From Leucaena leucocephala (Eukaryota > Streptophyta > Magnoliopsida > Fabales > Fabaceae), in the NCBI GenBank assembly GCA_037074615.1, contig CM073520.1:34467527-34531526 (forward strand): a stretch of 64,000 nucleotides of DNA. The letters are read 5' to 3'. Below, in pieces: positions 36,557-49,849 of this stretch. How positions within the stretch are numbered: the stretch's first letter is position 1; each line of letters begins with the position of its first letter. The notes beneath the pieces are model-generated. The model was given only the letters and a program-made list of their open reading frames with translations. It was not told where the DNA came from and made no database searches. The position numbers were made by a program, and so were the translations under genes.

Positions 36557-39500
36557 ACCACATAGCTCTGGGCTATAGGATTCCACTTCAAATAAAATAC
36601 ATAGCTTCATCAAGAGAAATTTGAAGGCAAATAGTGTTTTTAGGTTAACTGTATTATGGGGCCTATTGAAGTTATATAATTATTAGATGCTTATGAATCA
36701 CATGTATTAGATATAATATTCATTTGCAGTGAGGATTCCATGTCATTCTTTTGAACCCTTGTCTTGATTTGAAAAACCAATCTCAGTAAAATGAGCTCAA
36801 CAGTCTATAGTTGTTTATTAACCTTTTACCTTTTAATTTTAACATGGTATTAAACTTACCATAAATACATCAAGCACCGGCAAAATAAACATTGAATTGT
36901 CATATTGTCTGTAATCTCCAGGATTCCAATGATAAACTTGGGAGGAAAACTCTTTACCCTGGAAGAGAAACAAGTTCAGATGAATGGTTCATGGGTCCCT
37001 GTCACCCCTGAGAAGCCAGTTCAAATAAGACCTGATACAATATCGGCAGGCTGGCAGGAAAACCGAATGGCAGAAGGGAATTTGAAAATGTTAACTGTTC
37101 CTGGAAGTGGCTACATGAAAGAGATGCTGCAGTGTAATGGGTTAGATCAAAATGTCCATTTAGTAGGAGAAACTGAAGAGTACAATTATTTTGATGGAGG
37201 TTCTTCCACGAGAGCCAGTGTCAACAATCACATTGATGTGGACTTTGACAACAATAGATTGAATACTTTGGAACTTCTATTCATGCAAAATGCAAGTAAC
37301 AATGGTTATGCTGACAGGAACTTAAGTGAAAGTATAAGCATGGCAGTAAGAACGCCAGTGCTACCAAAATTTTATCCTCACACAAGAAGTAATGGGAGAG
37401 ATTTCAATGCAGATGGTTTCGCTGTCAACGAAAACAGGAACTATGCAGATTCAGAAACAGTGTACGCAGATGCAAATCTTTCGGTCCCAAATAGGAATTC
37501 TGAATGTGACAGCAGCAACTTATATGATTTTCTGAACAACGACGCTCACTTCTCATTCTCAAGCCTGCTGAATGGTAGCCTATCTGAGCCTGAGATACTC
37601 AATGGTAACTTTATATTCTGTTTTTTTTTAATATCCCTCCCACAAGTATAGTAAACTGCAATGAAAAACTGCCATGAAGATTTCAAAGTTACAAAAACAA
37701 ATCACTCCTTTTCTTCTTGTTGCCTAAACAATGCCATGCTGTGCCAATATAATCTTTTGCAACCGATTGATGAATGACTAAGACTACTTTCACAGGTGGT
37801 TTTTACATACCTTGCAGACCCAAGTATGATCAAAACACTGCAGATGTCACAGAAGCTGATGATGTCTTTAGTTTCACCAATTCCTTCCAATCGGTAATGG
37901 GAACAATGAATCAATTCAATAAGTTTACAGACAGCCAGTTTGTGAAGTATGTAACAGCTGAAAGTCAAATTCAGGTGACTGACAGGCCAGACAACTTGGT
38001 TGCATCCACAGAAAATGATCACCGTGAATATTGTGATGGACTTCTACAGCATATTGTCGATACATCTACAGCAATTTCTAAATCGCACGACCAAAATGAG
38101 GGTTCTGAAAATAATCATCGTAGTGGAAATGGCCTGGATATTGATCTTAATAAGACACCTGAGCATAAACCACCTAAACGAAGAAAGCACAGGCCGAAGG
38201 TAGTTGTAGAAAACAAGTCCAAAAGAACTCCAAATCCTGAAACTAGAAAAAAAGGAGGATCTACGGAGAATCCATCTCAAAAGAGGAAGTATGTACGAAA
38301 GAATGTCCCAAAAGAAGGAGCAACACCGCAAGCTGCTGTTTTAGAGACTTCAGGTTCTGCCACTTCAACTAGAAAATCTTGCAGGAAAGCTCTAAATTTT
38401 GATTTAGAAGAGAATAGATGCAAAGCACAGACTGCAACTAGAAAATTTTGCAGGAAAGCTCTAAATTTTGATTTAGAAGAGAATAGATGCAATGACCAGA
38501 ACAAGTCAGTCAATCAGCAGGAGATCCAGGGCAGAAATGGGTTGCTCACAGAGTTGCTGAGTGCAACGAGTGTATGCTATGATACAAACTCAGCTTTGCT
38601 TCACGGCAAGCAGGATGGACTTACAGTTGAAAACAAACAACCCAGAAGCACAGATGACAGTGCCTTTTTGTTGCACCAAAAGCTAAGTGACAGATTCCTG
38701 CCAAAAGAGCAAGCAAATGGAACCTTGTCAGCAAATACAGAGATGCAGATTAAAAATTTGTTAGAAACTGAGAAAGGTCCAGCTCAAGGCAATGCTGGAT
38801 TATGCAAGGAAAGAAACAAAGGAGGCTTGGAGCTATGTATTCGTGCAGATGGAACTGACAATGTTCTCTTGCAACCAGAGACATGTCTGGAGTTCCCTCA
38901 AAGGACCCAAGTACAAATGTCCCAAAATATCCTTCATTTGGTGCCGAACATTTTGAATTGTATTGAAGGAAGCAGTTTGAAGAGAAAATATTGCCATGCT
39001 GATGAGAAGCAATATGCCCCTGCCACAAATTCTCTTTCTTCTTCCTTATTGCACCAAGAGATTTTCCAAGTGGATGAAAATCGTAATGGCACACCTCTGG
39101 ATAAAAATGTTTTGAAAACTCAGAAAAGGAGGAAAACTCAAAACAAACTTGGTTCACAAAAAGTAAGAAGAAAAGGCAAAAATAAATCTCAAACACAATT
39201 AACTGATGAGAAATCAAGCTGCTACGCTGGTGATAGCCTTGCTAGCTCAGGTGATGTAAATTTCATTATGCAATGGATTCTTCTGGAGGACATTTTGCAT
39301 ACAAATAATGTTTTTTCTTTATTTGCAGATGCACTACTCAAGATATGTCCTACACCAATTGATGAGCTCATTTGTCGACTCAAAGATCTCAACCTTGGGG
39401 ACAGCAATATATCAAGAATGGATGGACAAAGTGCAATTGTCCTATATAACGGAGAAAATTCAGTTGTCCCGTATGAGGGGTTTGACTTTGCAAAAAAACG

Positions 39501-42500
39501 CAAACCACGGCCCAAAGTGGATCTTGACCCAGAAACAGAGAGAACCTGGAAACTATTGATGGACAAGGGAGTAAGCGAAGAAGGCCTTGAAGGAAATAAC
39601 AAGGAAAAGGAGAAGTGGTGGGAAGAGGAAAGAGAAGTTTTTCGTGGAAGAGTCGATTCCTTCATTGCCCGAATGCATCTTGTTCAAGGTACATCACATC
39701 ATATCTTGAACCCAAACACAAGATATAAACAAATAATTCACAATTTGTTGATACTTTGTCTCCATAAACAGCCAGCTTTTACTTTCTATTCTGTTCACAG
39801 ACATCTTTTTTTCTGCTAATAGAAAGTGTCAAGTGAAGTTCATAATCTATTAATTAAGGGTCATGAATAGTTTTAGTATAATCTCTAACAAGTTTGAGAT
39901 TAAACTTGTCATTATAATACCTTACAATACATTAAAATAAATTATAAAGAAAGCTTATCTTTACCTGAAAAGAAGAAAACAAAATGTAAAGCATAATGCT
40001 ATGATAAGAGAAGAACATGGTACAAACATGGTAACATGAATGTCAACTCAAAGAAAGGGAACCAAGACAAAGTAAGATATGAACATATGCGGATTGCCTT
40101 CTATATTCTTTATTCCTGGACTGTCAAACAGCAATTCCCTTATAGAAGAATTTGTTTTTAGTTATGGAGGAACAATTGATCTGCCTAACTCTCTGGAGCA
40201 ATTTCTTATAATACGTGTAACATTGTCACAATAATAAGGTCAGAATCTTGCTGTTCTTGTGATCCTTTGGCATATTTGGTAGGAAAGAAATGCTTAGATT
40301 TCATGGGCTTCTTTGCTGAAGACATATACAGGAAGATTCTCAATAAAAGTTCTTCAATAACGATATTGGCACTCAAATGAGATTAAGAGCAAAAGAAGTC
40401 AGCATTCTATTATTATTTTTCATTTGGTCATTAATTTATTTGCGTTTCTGAATATATCATCTATGAAATGTACCTTTGCAGGAGATAGACGCTTTTCACG
40501 GTGGAAGGGATCAGTAGTGGATTCAGTGATAGGAGTCTTCCTTACTCAGAATGTTTCAGATCATCTTTCAAGGTAAGTTAAAAATCCAAGACTCACACCA
40601 AAATTGTCCATGATGGCAAAGGAAATTGGACAAAAAGCTTATGCTTTCTTTTGCTTCTTTTTCAGCTCAGCCTTCATGTCTCTAGTAGCAAGGTTTCCTC
40701 TTAAGTCAGAAAGTGGCAATAGATCATGCTGTATTGTTGGTACAGAAAAATTGGTTGAAAAACCAGAAGTCTGCGCAGTAAATCCAGAAAGATTAAGTCA
40801 CCCAACCTACCATCAAGGTTTTGTGCCTCCCCATGATACAAGTGAGCACTGGAGAGACTGCGAGACCTCAAGAATAAAAATAAGTCTAGAAGGTCCATAT
40901 AACCAGAGCTCAAAGGATGAAATCATACTGTCACAAGATTCCCTTGATCACTCAATTGCTGAAGCATCCAGAGGGATAAGATCCTTCTTAGGTTCCAATT
41001 CAGGAGCAGAAAGCCCTACAAGTGGGTGTGAACCCTGGAAGGCTCAACTTTTAAATTCAACAAATTCTGTACAGGTAAGGAAGACCACACTGTTCCAAGA
41101 ATTTTACAGTAGTGTAAATGGAGTGTCGCTGTTTGATGAGAGAACCAAAGATGGACCGATTCTACATGCAAAATATGCCAAACAAAACTCAAAATCAGGT
41201 GAAACAGATGATCTTATTTCGCATTCAGCATTTAATCATCTGATCAATTTTGGAAATTCACAAAAGCGAGTGCCTGAAGTTTATTCAACAGACTATGAGT
41301 TACATGAATTAGAGGCACTTGGGATGTTGAAAACTTCTCAAATGAATGGTAAGGAGTCTTCTGGGCCAGAAACTATTTCCCTCATCAACAAGTTAGAAGA
41401 TACTGACTGTGGGAGAGTCAGCATCCAGGATGTAGAAGGAAGTGTAGATAAAGTGACTGAGAAGCAATATGGGCCAATTAAGTCCCAGGAGTTACCAACA
41501 ATTAGCCCATATGAACCATTAAGTGTTCATGTTGTCCAACTGCAAGATAACTCTCCATCAGGATCTGAGACAAATCATCATCAACCTTTATCTGGCCATC
41601 ATATTGCAGGTAAGGAAATTTTAAAACCCAACGGCATGCCATTAATAGAATCAGTAAGTACCGCTCAGAAATTGAGCACAGGCCAGTATGATTCTGTGAA
41701 AAATTCTCCTAACATTTGTAATCACATGGAAGGTTTTCATGCTGAAAAAATAATATCTGAGGTAAATGGACTAGCCTGCTCGAATGATGGAATTGCTGAA
41801 CCGAAGCCACAGGAGCAAATTAGCACTTCTGGCACCATGAATATAGAGAGCAAACAGAAAGTTTCAAAATCCAGGAAAATAAAGCTTGAGACTGAGAAGA
41901 TGAAAAAAGTTAATTGGGATGATTTAAGAAAGCGAGCTCAGGCCAATGGGACAAAAAAACAAAGGAGCAAAGAAGCAATGGATTCACTAGACTATGAAGC
42001 ACTGAGACGTGCCTCAGTTAAAGAAATCTCTGATACTATTAAAGAAAGAGGAATGAACAATATGCTAGCGGAACGAATCAAGGTATTTTCATCATAGGAC
42101 GTTAATTGAAAGCCATTGTTTTTTCTTACCTTAAGATATTTCTTGAGAAAGCATGCTTCTTGTATTGCAGGAATTTTTGGACAGACTGGTTGGAGAACAT
42201 GGAAGCATTGATTTGGAGTGGTTAAGAGATGTTCCTCCAGATAAAACAAAGTATGCGATTTCCAAAGCCTAATTTCTTCCATCAATAGAGTTTGTCTCGA
42301 AAACGTTTAACCACATCAAGAACTGACAAAAAATTTAGGCAGCATATGGTATACATTAATCATGCCTTTCTATTTGATTTCCATAAAAATCTTCAACTGC
42401 AGAGATTATTTGCTAAGCATACGTGGATTGGGGCTGAAGAGTGTGGAGTGTGTACGGCTTTTAACGCTTCATCATCTTGCTTTCCCAGTAAGATTTACTT

Positions 42501-45500
42501 GAAATAAATTTGCCACTTCCCAGCTAATCCAAATCATCAAGAAGTTTTGTAACCGATTTGGTTATTACACATCTCTGTAGGTTGACACAAATGTTGGAAG
42601 GATAGCAGTTAGACTTGGATGGGTCCCTCTTCAACCACTTCCTGAATCACTTCAGTTACACCTCCTTGAATTGTAAGTCTATTTTGCTAATCACTAAGCA
42701 TATGTATTTCGCAAATGAAAATTGCTAATTACTGTGCTTGTAGGTATCCAGTGTTGGAAACAATCCAGAAGTATCTCTGGCCCAGATTGTGCAAACTTGA
42801 TCAGAGAACCTTGTAATAACATTACTCCCCCCAAAATCTGCTTTTATCACAATTCATTCACGAGTCACGTGTTACAGGCATTACCACTCTAATAGAATAA
42901 CTAAATCTGTAACTAACGCACACATTACACAATGTAGGTATGAGCTGCACTACCAGATGATTACCTTTGGAAAGGTATGATTATAATTTATTTTCAATGT
43001 AGTAGTGCATTGAGAAGAGAAAGGCAGAACCAATGTTGCAATAACTGTGTTTTATGGGCAGAGAAGGAGAACTTTTAATTAACTCATGCTCCAAATATGC
43101 AGGTTTTTTGTACAAAGAGTAAACCAAATTGCAACGCATGTCCCATGCGCGCAGAGTGCAGACACTTTGCAAGTGCTTTTGCAAGGTCAGCTACTTAAAA
43201 TATTTTGGTTTCATTATATACTCCCTCCATCTTCAGGAATTTACAGGAATGGAAGCATAGAATAATTAAACTTTTTGGTTGCTTGAGTGTTGAGATACAT
43301 TTGTTAATCCAGAAAAAACGTGTAATTTCCAAAGCTTGAGCATATTAGATTTAAAGACAATTTAATTCAGAAAATTCCCATAGTTAAAATAAATTAGTTA
43401 TCATGTGAGCTACAAGAAATCAAAGGTCAAAGATATAAATGGACAAAAAACGTTATCAAGTTTTATTCTAGCTTGGTCATAACTATAAATTCAGCCCATA
43501 AGCCAATGCTTTACGGAGAGTTTGAGAAGAGTTGTACTATTTTGGGTGAATAATGTGGCTTCCTATTCAGCATGTACATTAATGACAGAATGGCGCTCTC
43601 ATTGGAAATCAGGAAGAAAGAATAAAATCCTAAGTTTGGCTATTTACATTGGGAAAGAAAGGGAAATAAATCAAGACATGTAATTTCTAAGTAATACAGC
43701 GATTTCCACAATATTATACATGGACATAGATAGCAGTTAACAATTTAAAAAGTCAGCTGCTCCAAATGAAGAAATAAAAGCAATATGTGCAGACTAGATG
43801 CATTTGAACTTGTAAACATTTTAAACTCCTCTAAAAATTAATTTTTCTTGTAGAAAAAAATATTTCATTAGGAAGAAACTAAACGCCCTCTCAACTCTCT
43901 ATCCTCACACTCTACTATAGATTCCAAACTTGCTTCCCTTGTTCAGTTTTTCTGTCTTTTTCCTAGCCCATTGCATGTTTGTCAGTCCCTCTATCTCCTT
44001 TTTCTTTTCAATGAGGTATTCAGTTCTGCTTGCGTCACTTATCAAATCACTATCCCTATTTTTTGATTCATTATTCCAGATTATTAAATTACTGCTGCAG
44101 CAAGTACAATTAACCGATTGCTAACCATGATGGTGATTTCCATTATAGTGTCTTTGGTCTGGCATGTTAATGCAAGTAATATTAAATATAAGGGTAGGAA
44201 GGGAAAAGCAATGGAAACTAAATTATTATCCCAAACTGCATGGTCACTTAAATCATTGGCAGAACAACAATGTGCCAATTCCTGCCACTTCCTGTCTCAT
44301 CTGGCCCAAAAGAGATCCATGGACAACATGTGAAATCTGAAGCATATAAATTTGGGAGTTTGATGAGGAAAGTAAAAGATAACACATTCTTACCAAGCCA
44401 TCCAGCGAGCTGAGAAGTCTTACCCTCTTGATGATTAAGAAGCTGATAGGAGAAGCGCAGTATGTCTATGTCTTACATCTACTAGTATAGAATGCTTGGT
44501 GTGGTATTATAGATGGCGGTTTTTACCCTCTTGACAACGCACTTTCAAGGGTGGATTCCTTACACCTACCTCCTTAAGTCCGATCATTTACTTCTGTTTC
44601 CTTAAGCTACGTTGCTCTAGCCACCATATATGAGCAGCTTCGATGATTTTTTTCTAAGCTGAAACTAACCATTTGTTACAGTGCCCGCCTTGCATTGCCT
44701 GGACCAGAAGAGAAAGGAATGGTGTGTAATCCCGTTCCCATTGCAACTGAGAGAAATCCTATTTTCAATATGAATGCTGCGGTACTACCTCTCCCTGCTA
44801 ACAATTTGCTTAGAGAAGCAACTTCTGAAATTCGTGAGTGTGAGCCAATCATTGAAGAACCAGCAACACCAGAAGAAGAGTGCCCAGACACACAGGCATT
44901 GGAAAGTGACATTGAGGACTCGTTCTGGGAGGATCCTGATGAAATTCCAACTATCAAGCTCAATACCGAAGAGTTTGCAATGAATATACAAAACATATTG
45001 CAAGAAAACATGGAGCTTGTGGAAGGTGACTTGTCTAGGGCACTTGTTGCTTTAAATCCAGCTACAGCTTCTATTCCTACACCAAAACTGAAGAATGTGA
45101 GTCGGCTACGGACAGAACACCATGTGTAAGTATAGCTTGGTTTCATTTATGAAAAAGTAATGCCAAAAATGAAAAGTTTGAAACATTTGCTAAAAACATC
45201 CTTCATCACATGGAAAATGACCAACTTCAAATAGTTCTTTTTACACCTATGCCACACCTGAATCACCCATAGGAAAGGGTAGGCCTCAGCTATTAGTTAT
45301 TAATAAAATAAGCGTAACTTTCTTTATGACCTTGTAAAAAGATGTCTAACATCTTCATTTTTGACAGGTAGAAATTGCAATAGTGTAGCTATAGTCATAA
45401 GGATATTAAGCATAGCATAATCACTCATCATCTGAATATTTGACAAGTCCCTTATTTTGTTTCAATGAAACTACAAATGATTGTTTTACAACTTGCTTGA

Positions 45501-47200
45501 TGCAGTTATGAGCTTCCGGATTCTCATCCTCTCTTGGAAAAGGTCAGTTAACTTTGTATTGCAAAATTGAGTAATAAGCTCCATCTCAGACTCAGTTTTA
45601 TATTGGCTTGCTTGCTAAAATTTACAGATGGATAAGCGCGAACCTGACGACCCAAGCCCATATCTTCTTGCAATTTGGACACCAGGTAAGCAAAAGACGT
45701 GTAAAATAATCTCTATTAGTGAACAGATGATGCTTTCCTAGACTTTCCCTTTCATTTGTATGTAAACCAGAAAACCTGCAATAGAGTATAAAAAGGTTAA
45801 CTTCCTTTATTTAAATTAAAATTTAAAAACCTTAAAATGACGAACTTCATGTTTCTAAGTGATTATGTGAGATCATAGAAATATTATCACTGCACAAAAA
45901 TATTAAAGAAAGCCAGAGAGGAATGTACAAGTGAACCAAAGGTTGGATCATATTACTATTCCTGCAGCACGTTAAGGACACAGATAACTTAGAATCATCA
46001 AAATCTACTTATAACCACTTCTGCAACGCTGAACATTAGGTGAAACTGCAAATTCGATTGAGCAACCGGAGAGAAGATGCAAATCCCAAGACTCAAACAG
46101 CCTATGCAATGACAACACATGCTTTTCATGCAATAGCGTTAGAGAAGCTAATTCGCAAACAGTCAGAGGAACTCTCCTGGTAAGACTAACTTGTGATGAT
46201 AGGAGAATAGAACAATTGTTTTCTTGCCTTTTTTCCCCTTAGCTGATATTAAAATTAATCCTTTTGCAGATACCTTGTAGAACGGCAACAAGAGGGAGCT
46301 TTCCACTAAATGGTACTTACTTTCAAGTTAATGAGGCAAGTGTACTATTGGTTTTGTCGCGGACCTCAACAGAAGTCTACTCTCATTTAAATTCATTACT
46401 CACCAAAAACGTCCATAAACCTTTTATAAACATGCAGGTATTTGCAGATCATGCATCCAGCATTCAACCCATTGATGTCCCTAGGGAATGGTTATGGAAT
46501 TTGCCAAGGAGGACTGTGTACTTTGGAACATCTGTAACATCCATTTTCAGAGGTAAAAAAATTTCTACATGTTCATCTGCTACTTGTCTCTTCCTATACA
46601 ATATAAATCATCACTCACCAGAAATACCTATGTCTACTAGGTCTCACAACTCAAGGGATTCAACAATGCTTTTGGAGAGGTACGCAGACATACTTCAATT
46701 ATGAGTGTTATCTGGTAATCATGCTAGGCACATTGGTGATAGATAGAAGATGGAAATTTTCAACTCATGCAAAACTGAAAAAAACTGTTTTCTGACTAAT
46801 CCATGCAGCAAAACTACAAAATTGTACATAAGAGGAAGCCATTTGATTCACTCACGCATACTTCTAGGATGCTAGATAGGGAAATATTTAATCTACTCAA
46901 GTATGTTTGCATGTTCAGTATGCATGAGTATGCTAGAAAAGCAACACAACAATGGTCTCTTTTAAATTCTAATTGATACCAATTACAAAAGCGATGCTAA
47001 CTCAAGTTTAAAGAGGCCTAAATTACTTCACATATTATTCTATACAGCATATTTTTTACCAATTTGATCCTTCATTTTCAGGGTTTGTTTGCGTCAGAGG
47101 GTTTGACCAAAAAACGCGTGGGCCTCGCCCTCTTATGGCCAGATTGCATTTTCCAGCTAGTAGATTAAATAGAGGGGAAAAAGTGAAAACAAGAGATTAA
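36187..47200 (+). CDS. DEMETER-type 5-methylcytosine DNA glycosylase/lyase
   Basis: Coding exons: 36187-36203, 36922-37604, 37796-39688, 40482-40572, 40666-42082, 42171-42250, 42403-42487, 42581-42672, 42744-42812, 42938-42974, 43103-43185, 44682-45125, 45506-45542, 45628-45685, 46040-46179, 46270-46335, 46438-46552, 46641-46679 and 47082-47200. All phases agree, giving about 1854 residues, close to DEMETER and longer than ROS1. Order: GSWVPVTPEKP near the N-terminus; a basic region with KPPKRRKHRPKV; domain A with KKRKPRPKVDLDPETERTW; WWEEEREVFRGR; the split glycosylase domain (GVFLTQNVSDHLSS, then VNWDDLRKRAQ); helix-hairpin-helix RGLGLKSVECVRLL with catalytic Lys about 1406 and Asp about 1424; a 4Fe-4S site CX6CX2CX5C (C1491, 1498, 1501, 1507); domain B with REPDDPSPYLLAIWTPG; a permuted CXXC unit (CNDNTCFSC); and the RRM-like end RRTVYFGTSV. 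The REANSQTVRGTLL and TSVTSIFRG phrases favour DEMETER over ROS1. Function by family: excision of 5-methylcytosine for active DNA demethylation in the nucleus. No broken residue was seen. Odd points: a GC-AG intron, a 39-nt exon and a recent 69-bp tandem duplication. Confidence 0.95.
36516..36553. repeat. (AT)n microsatellite in intron 1 of the DEMETER-type gene
   Basis: About 38 bases of uninterrupted TA repeats between the 17-nt first coding exon and the second exon. A likely length-polymorphic site. Confidence 0.95.
38371..38497 (+). repeat. 69-bp in-frame tandem duplication in the DEMETER-type gene
   Basis: The unit starting at 38371 is repeated from 38440. Over the compared 56 or so bases the copies differ at about one position. 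It encodes two copies of a 23-residue unit (RKSCRKALNFDLEENRC, then RKFCRKALNFDLEENRC). The length is a multiple of three, so the frame is kept. The unit lies in the weakly conserved N-terminal region downstream of the basic stretch. Confidence 0.95.
39251..39328 (+). other. Possible 78-nt frame-neutral intron in the large DEMETER exon
   Basis: CAG followed by GTGATG at 39251, and TTTATTTGCAG at 39318-39328, make a plausible donor and acceptor 78 nt apart. The segment has no stop and is a multiple of three. Spliced, the protein would be 26 residues shorter and would read SLASS directly into DALLKICPTPIDELI, the start of conserved domain A. The U-rich acceptor makes splicing likely. Confidence 0.5.
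46336..46437 (+). other. GC-AG intron in the DEMETER-type gene
   Basis: The exon ends ...GTTAATGAG and the next base pair is GC (GCAAGT), with acceptor ATGCAG before GTATTT. The protein joins as QVNE and VFADHASS, the family consensus. The GC donor has a strong consensus context (GAG then GCAAGT). At 102 nt with no stop, retention would add 34 residues in frame. Confidence 0.85.
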
Positions 47201-49653
47201 GAGGATATGATTATGGGAAATTTACCAGAAAGTGTTAGTATTGCTGACTGAGTGATAGAAGATTGTTGGCTAACATACTCTGCTCCTTATATATTGTTTC
47301 TTTGGTTGAGGCTGACGGGAAAGAAGCCATCAAGTCAGCAAGAAAATAGAGGAAATTTTAATTTAAGATTCATAACCCCAAATCCAGTGGGATAGAACTG
47401 TAAATCATCTTCATTGGAGCCCAAAGGAGCAATTCTTTGAAAAATAGTTGACATTATACCAAAGGCAATTGTAGTTAATTGCATTATCATTAATAAAAAA
47501 TATCATTCAAAAGTAGAAACCGATCATGTACTGTGTAATTGAATGAAATAATTAGAGAAGTTTATTCTTTATCATAGCTACTCTGTTACTTTTAAATTCA
47601 GTATACTTGATAGTTCATAGGGACGTATCAGTTAAAAAACATCTCGCTCAAGGAAGATGTCCACTATGAGGTGACCCTAATCGCCTCAGATAACAAGCAT
47701 TGATCCCATAATGTGAGCAATCACCAAAATTTAACTTTTAAACTGAACCATACTTTTGAAGCATGAGCCCTAACTCATTCAATCTTAATTAATCATGGAA
47801 GAAATAAAAATACAGAGCACTTTAATTACTCTAATTCTCCATCATCATAAGTATAATCAATAATTAAACTGAGAAATTAGGCCAACCGTATCCTAATCTA
47901 AGTCAGGATGTTTCCACTACCCTTGATCAAAACCATTCATATAGACTTCTTCCATTTAAATTTTTCTTGACATCCAAACACTCTAACGACACGAAATAGC
48001 AACAATAATTTAAAAAACAAAAACTGAGAAAAGTTAAAGAGAATGGTATTTGGATTAACAAAAGTAGAAAAATAATTAGAAAAGAAAGCATACGTAGCAA
48101 TATAATCAAGGATTGGGAAGCCAAGATGGGAAGAGATTTCGTATTAGAGAGAAGGAAGAAAGAGCGGGAAAGGAGAAGACTGAAGTAAATAAGGAAAAAG
48201 CCTATATTCCCTGATTTATTATGCGCCACTTTGTGCATGGATTATGCATATATGTCATGTCAGCCACGGAGCCACGTTCAGATTGTTTTAGGATTTATAA
48301 TTGGTTAATGGTAGGAGAAAAAGTAATTAATATCCTACAATATTTAAGAATATAATTAATACTTTAAATTAATTTTAGATATACGATCAATACTTTAAAA
48401 TATTTAAATTGATATAATTTCACTTTTTTTTTTATTGATGTCTAATGCATATCATGTAAATTTTTATTTTAACATATTATTATTTAAAATATCATATTTA
48501 TCATATTGTTTAAGAAATAATATTAAATAAATCCTAAAATTGACATTACATATAACTCTGAAGATTGAGAAATTTTATAGTTTATTTAGAGTAATTTATT
48601 ATAACAATATTACATATATAACATTTTAAACAATAATATGTATAAAATTATAACAATTTAAATATTTTAAAATATTAATTATACTTCTAAAATTAGTTTG
48701 AGATACTGATTATATTTTTAATTATTTTAAAATATTAATTATATTTCTAAAATTAGTTATGAGTGATTATTATATTTTTATGTTGATTAATTGATTGATA
48801 ATTGATCATGACTAATACAGACGTGTAATGGTACGGAATTTATGAAATTAATTATTAGGGAATATTGTGACTTTTTAGAATTTCTATAATACTGTACTCC
48901 CTTCCTCCAGTTCATCTTATAGTCCCTAATATAAATTATTTTGAGAATTATTAATTAATATTTCTAAATTAATAAAAAGGAGGATTTGATTCTAATTTAG
49001 TGTTTCTATATGATTATTGAAATTTTATGTTTTTCTCTCACTTTTCCTTTGATTTATATTCTTTAATAGATATAAAATTAAAAAAAAATATAATTTCAAG
49101 ACAAGTTTAATGAGTTAATTGCTCTTCCAATTATGATAAAATGGTTCAAAGTGGCATATAAATATAAATTTGAAGAAACAAAATTGATAACCGTGTTTAC
49201 AACTGTTTTTTTTTTATATATATATATTGACAAGAACTTAACAACTCTCCTTGGAAAAATGTGTTGGAGAGTAAGCTTACTACAGCACAGCAAGTTGATA
49301 AAAGACGTTTGCTCATAATATATAAAATTTTATAAGTTTAAATTTTATTATTAATATAAAAATTTTATTAGTCAATAATTTATCTTTATAAGTACTCTTT
49401 AATCCTAATAAGCCTCTGAACCTAATTCACATAAATTTTATAATGCTATAAAAAAAAGTAAGTTTATCACACCCATACAAATGAGAATATAATAATTTAT
49501 ATATATTTATCTAATTCTTAATATATGTTATATTTAATTAATTTTATTAAATTAAATAAGTATTATTAATTGGATTGACTGTTATTAGATTTTTTTTTTC
49601 AACCAAGAGGGCCAATGTTTTTTCCTATTTTATTTTCATCGCATCGTAGTTTA
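47201..49653. other. Intergenic DNA between the DEMETER-type gene and the foldback element
   Basis: The first 200-300 bases are probably 3' UTR. The rest is AT-rich with only short, low-complexity open frames. A CTCCCTTCCTCC phrase at about 48897 resembles a Stowaway terminus, but no partner end was found. Confidence 0.5.
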
Positions 49654-49849
49654 TTTTATATTGGGAGAAAGACAAAAAAAACCCATTTAAATTTCAAAAG
49701 GATAAATTGGGCTTCTGAATATTCAAAAGGACAGATTGGGCAGGAGGCCCAATCTGTCATTTACAAATTTGTGTGCAAAGACGAAATTACCCTTCACTTT
49801 TCCAATGTTTTGAGAATACGATTTACAAGTTTGCCAATGCTATTTACAA

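Noticed and set aside
40604..40665. An upstream Met at 40604 in the same frame as the large DEMETER exon
   Set aside because: This is intron sequence between exons ending at 40572 and starting at 40666. The family protein joins across it (NVSDHLSS, then AFMSLVARFP).
47927..48238. 103-codon minus-strand hydrophobic frame
   Set aside because: Leu/Phe-rich because of AT-rich composition. No family resemblance, and no leader or splice signals.
48892..48930. CTCCCTTCCTCC terminus resembling a Stowaway MITE end
   Set aside because: No matching inverse end or TA-flanked partner was found within 500 bases. A similar phrase at 43219-43230 also lacks a partner.
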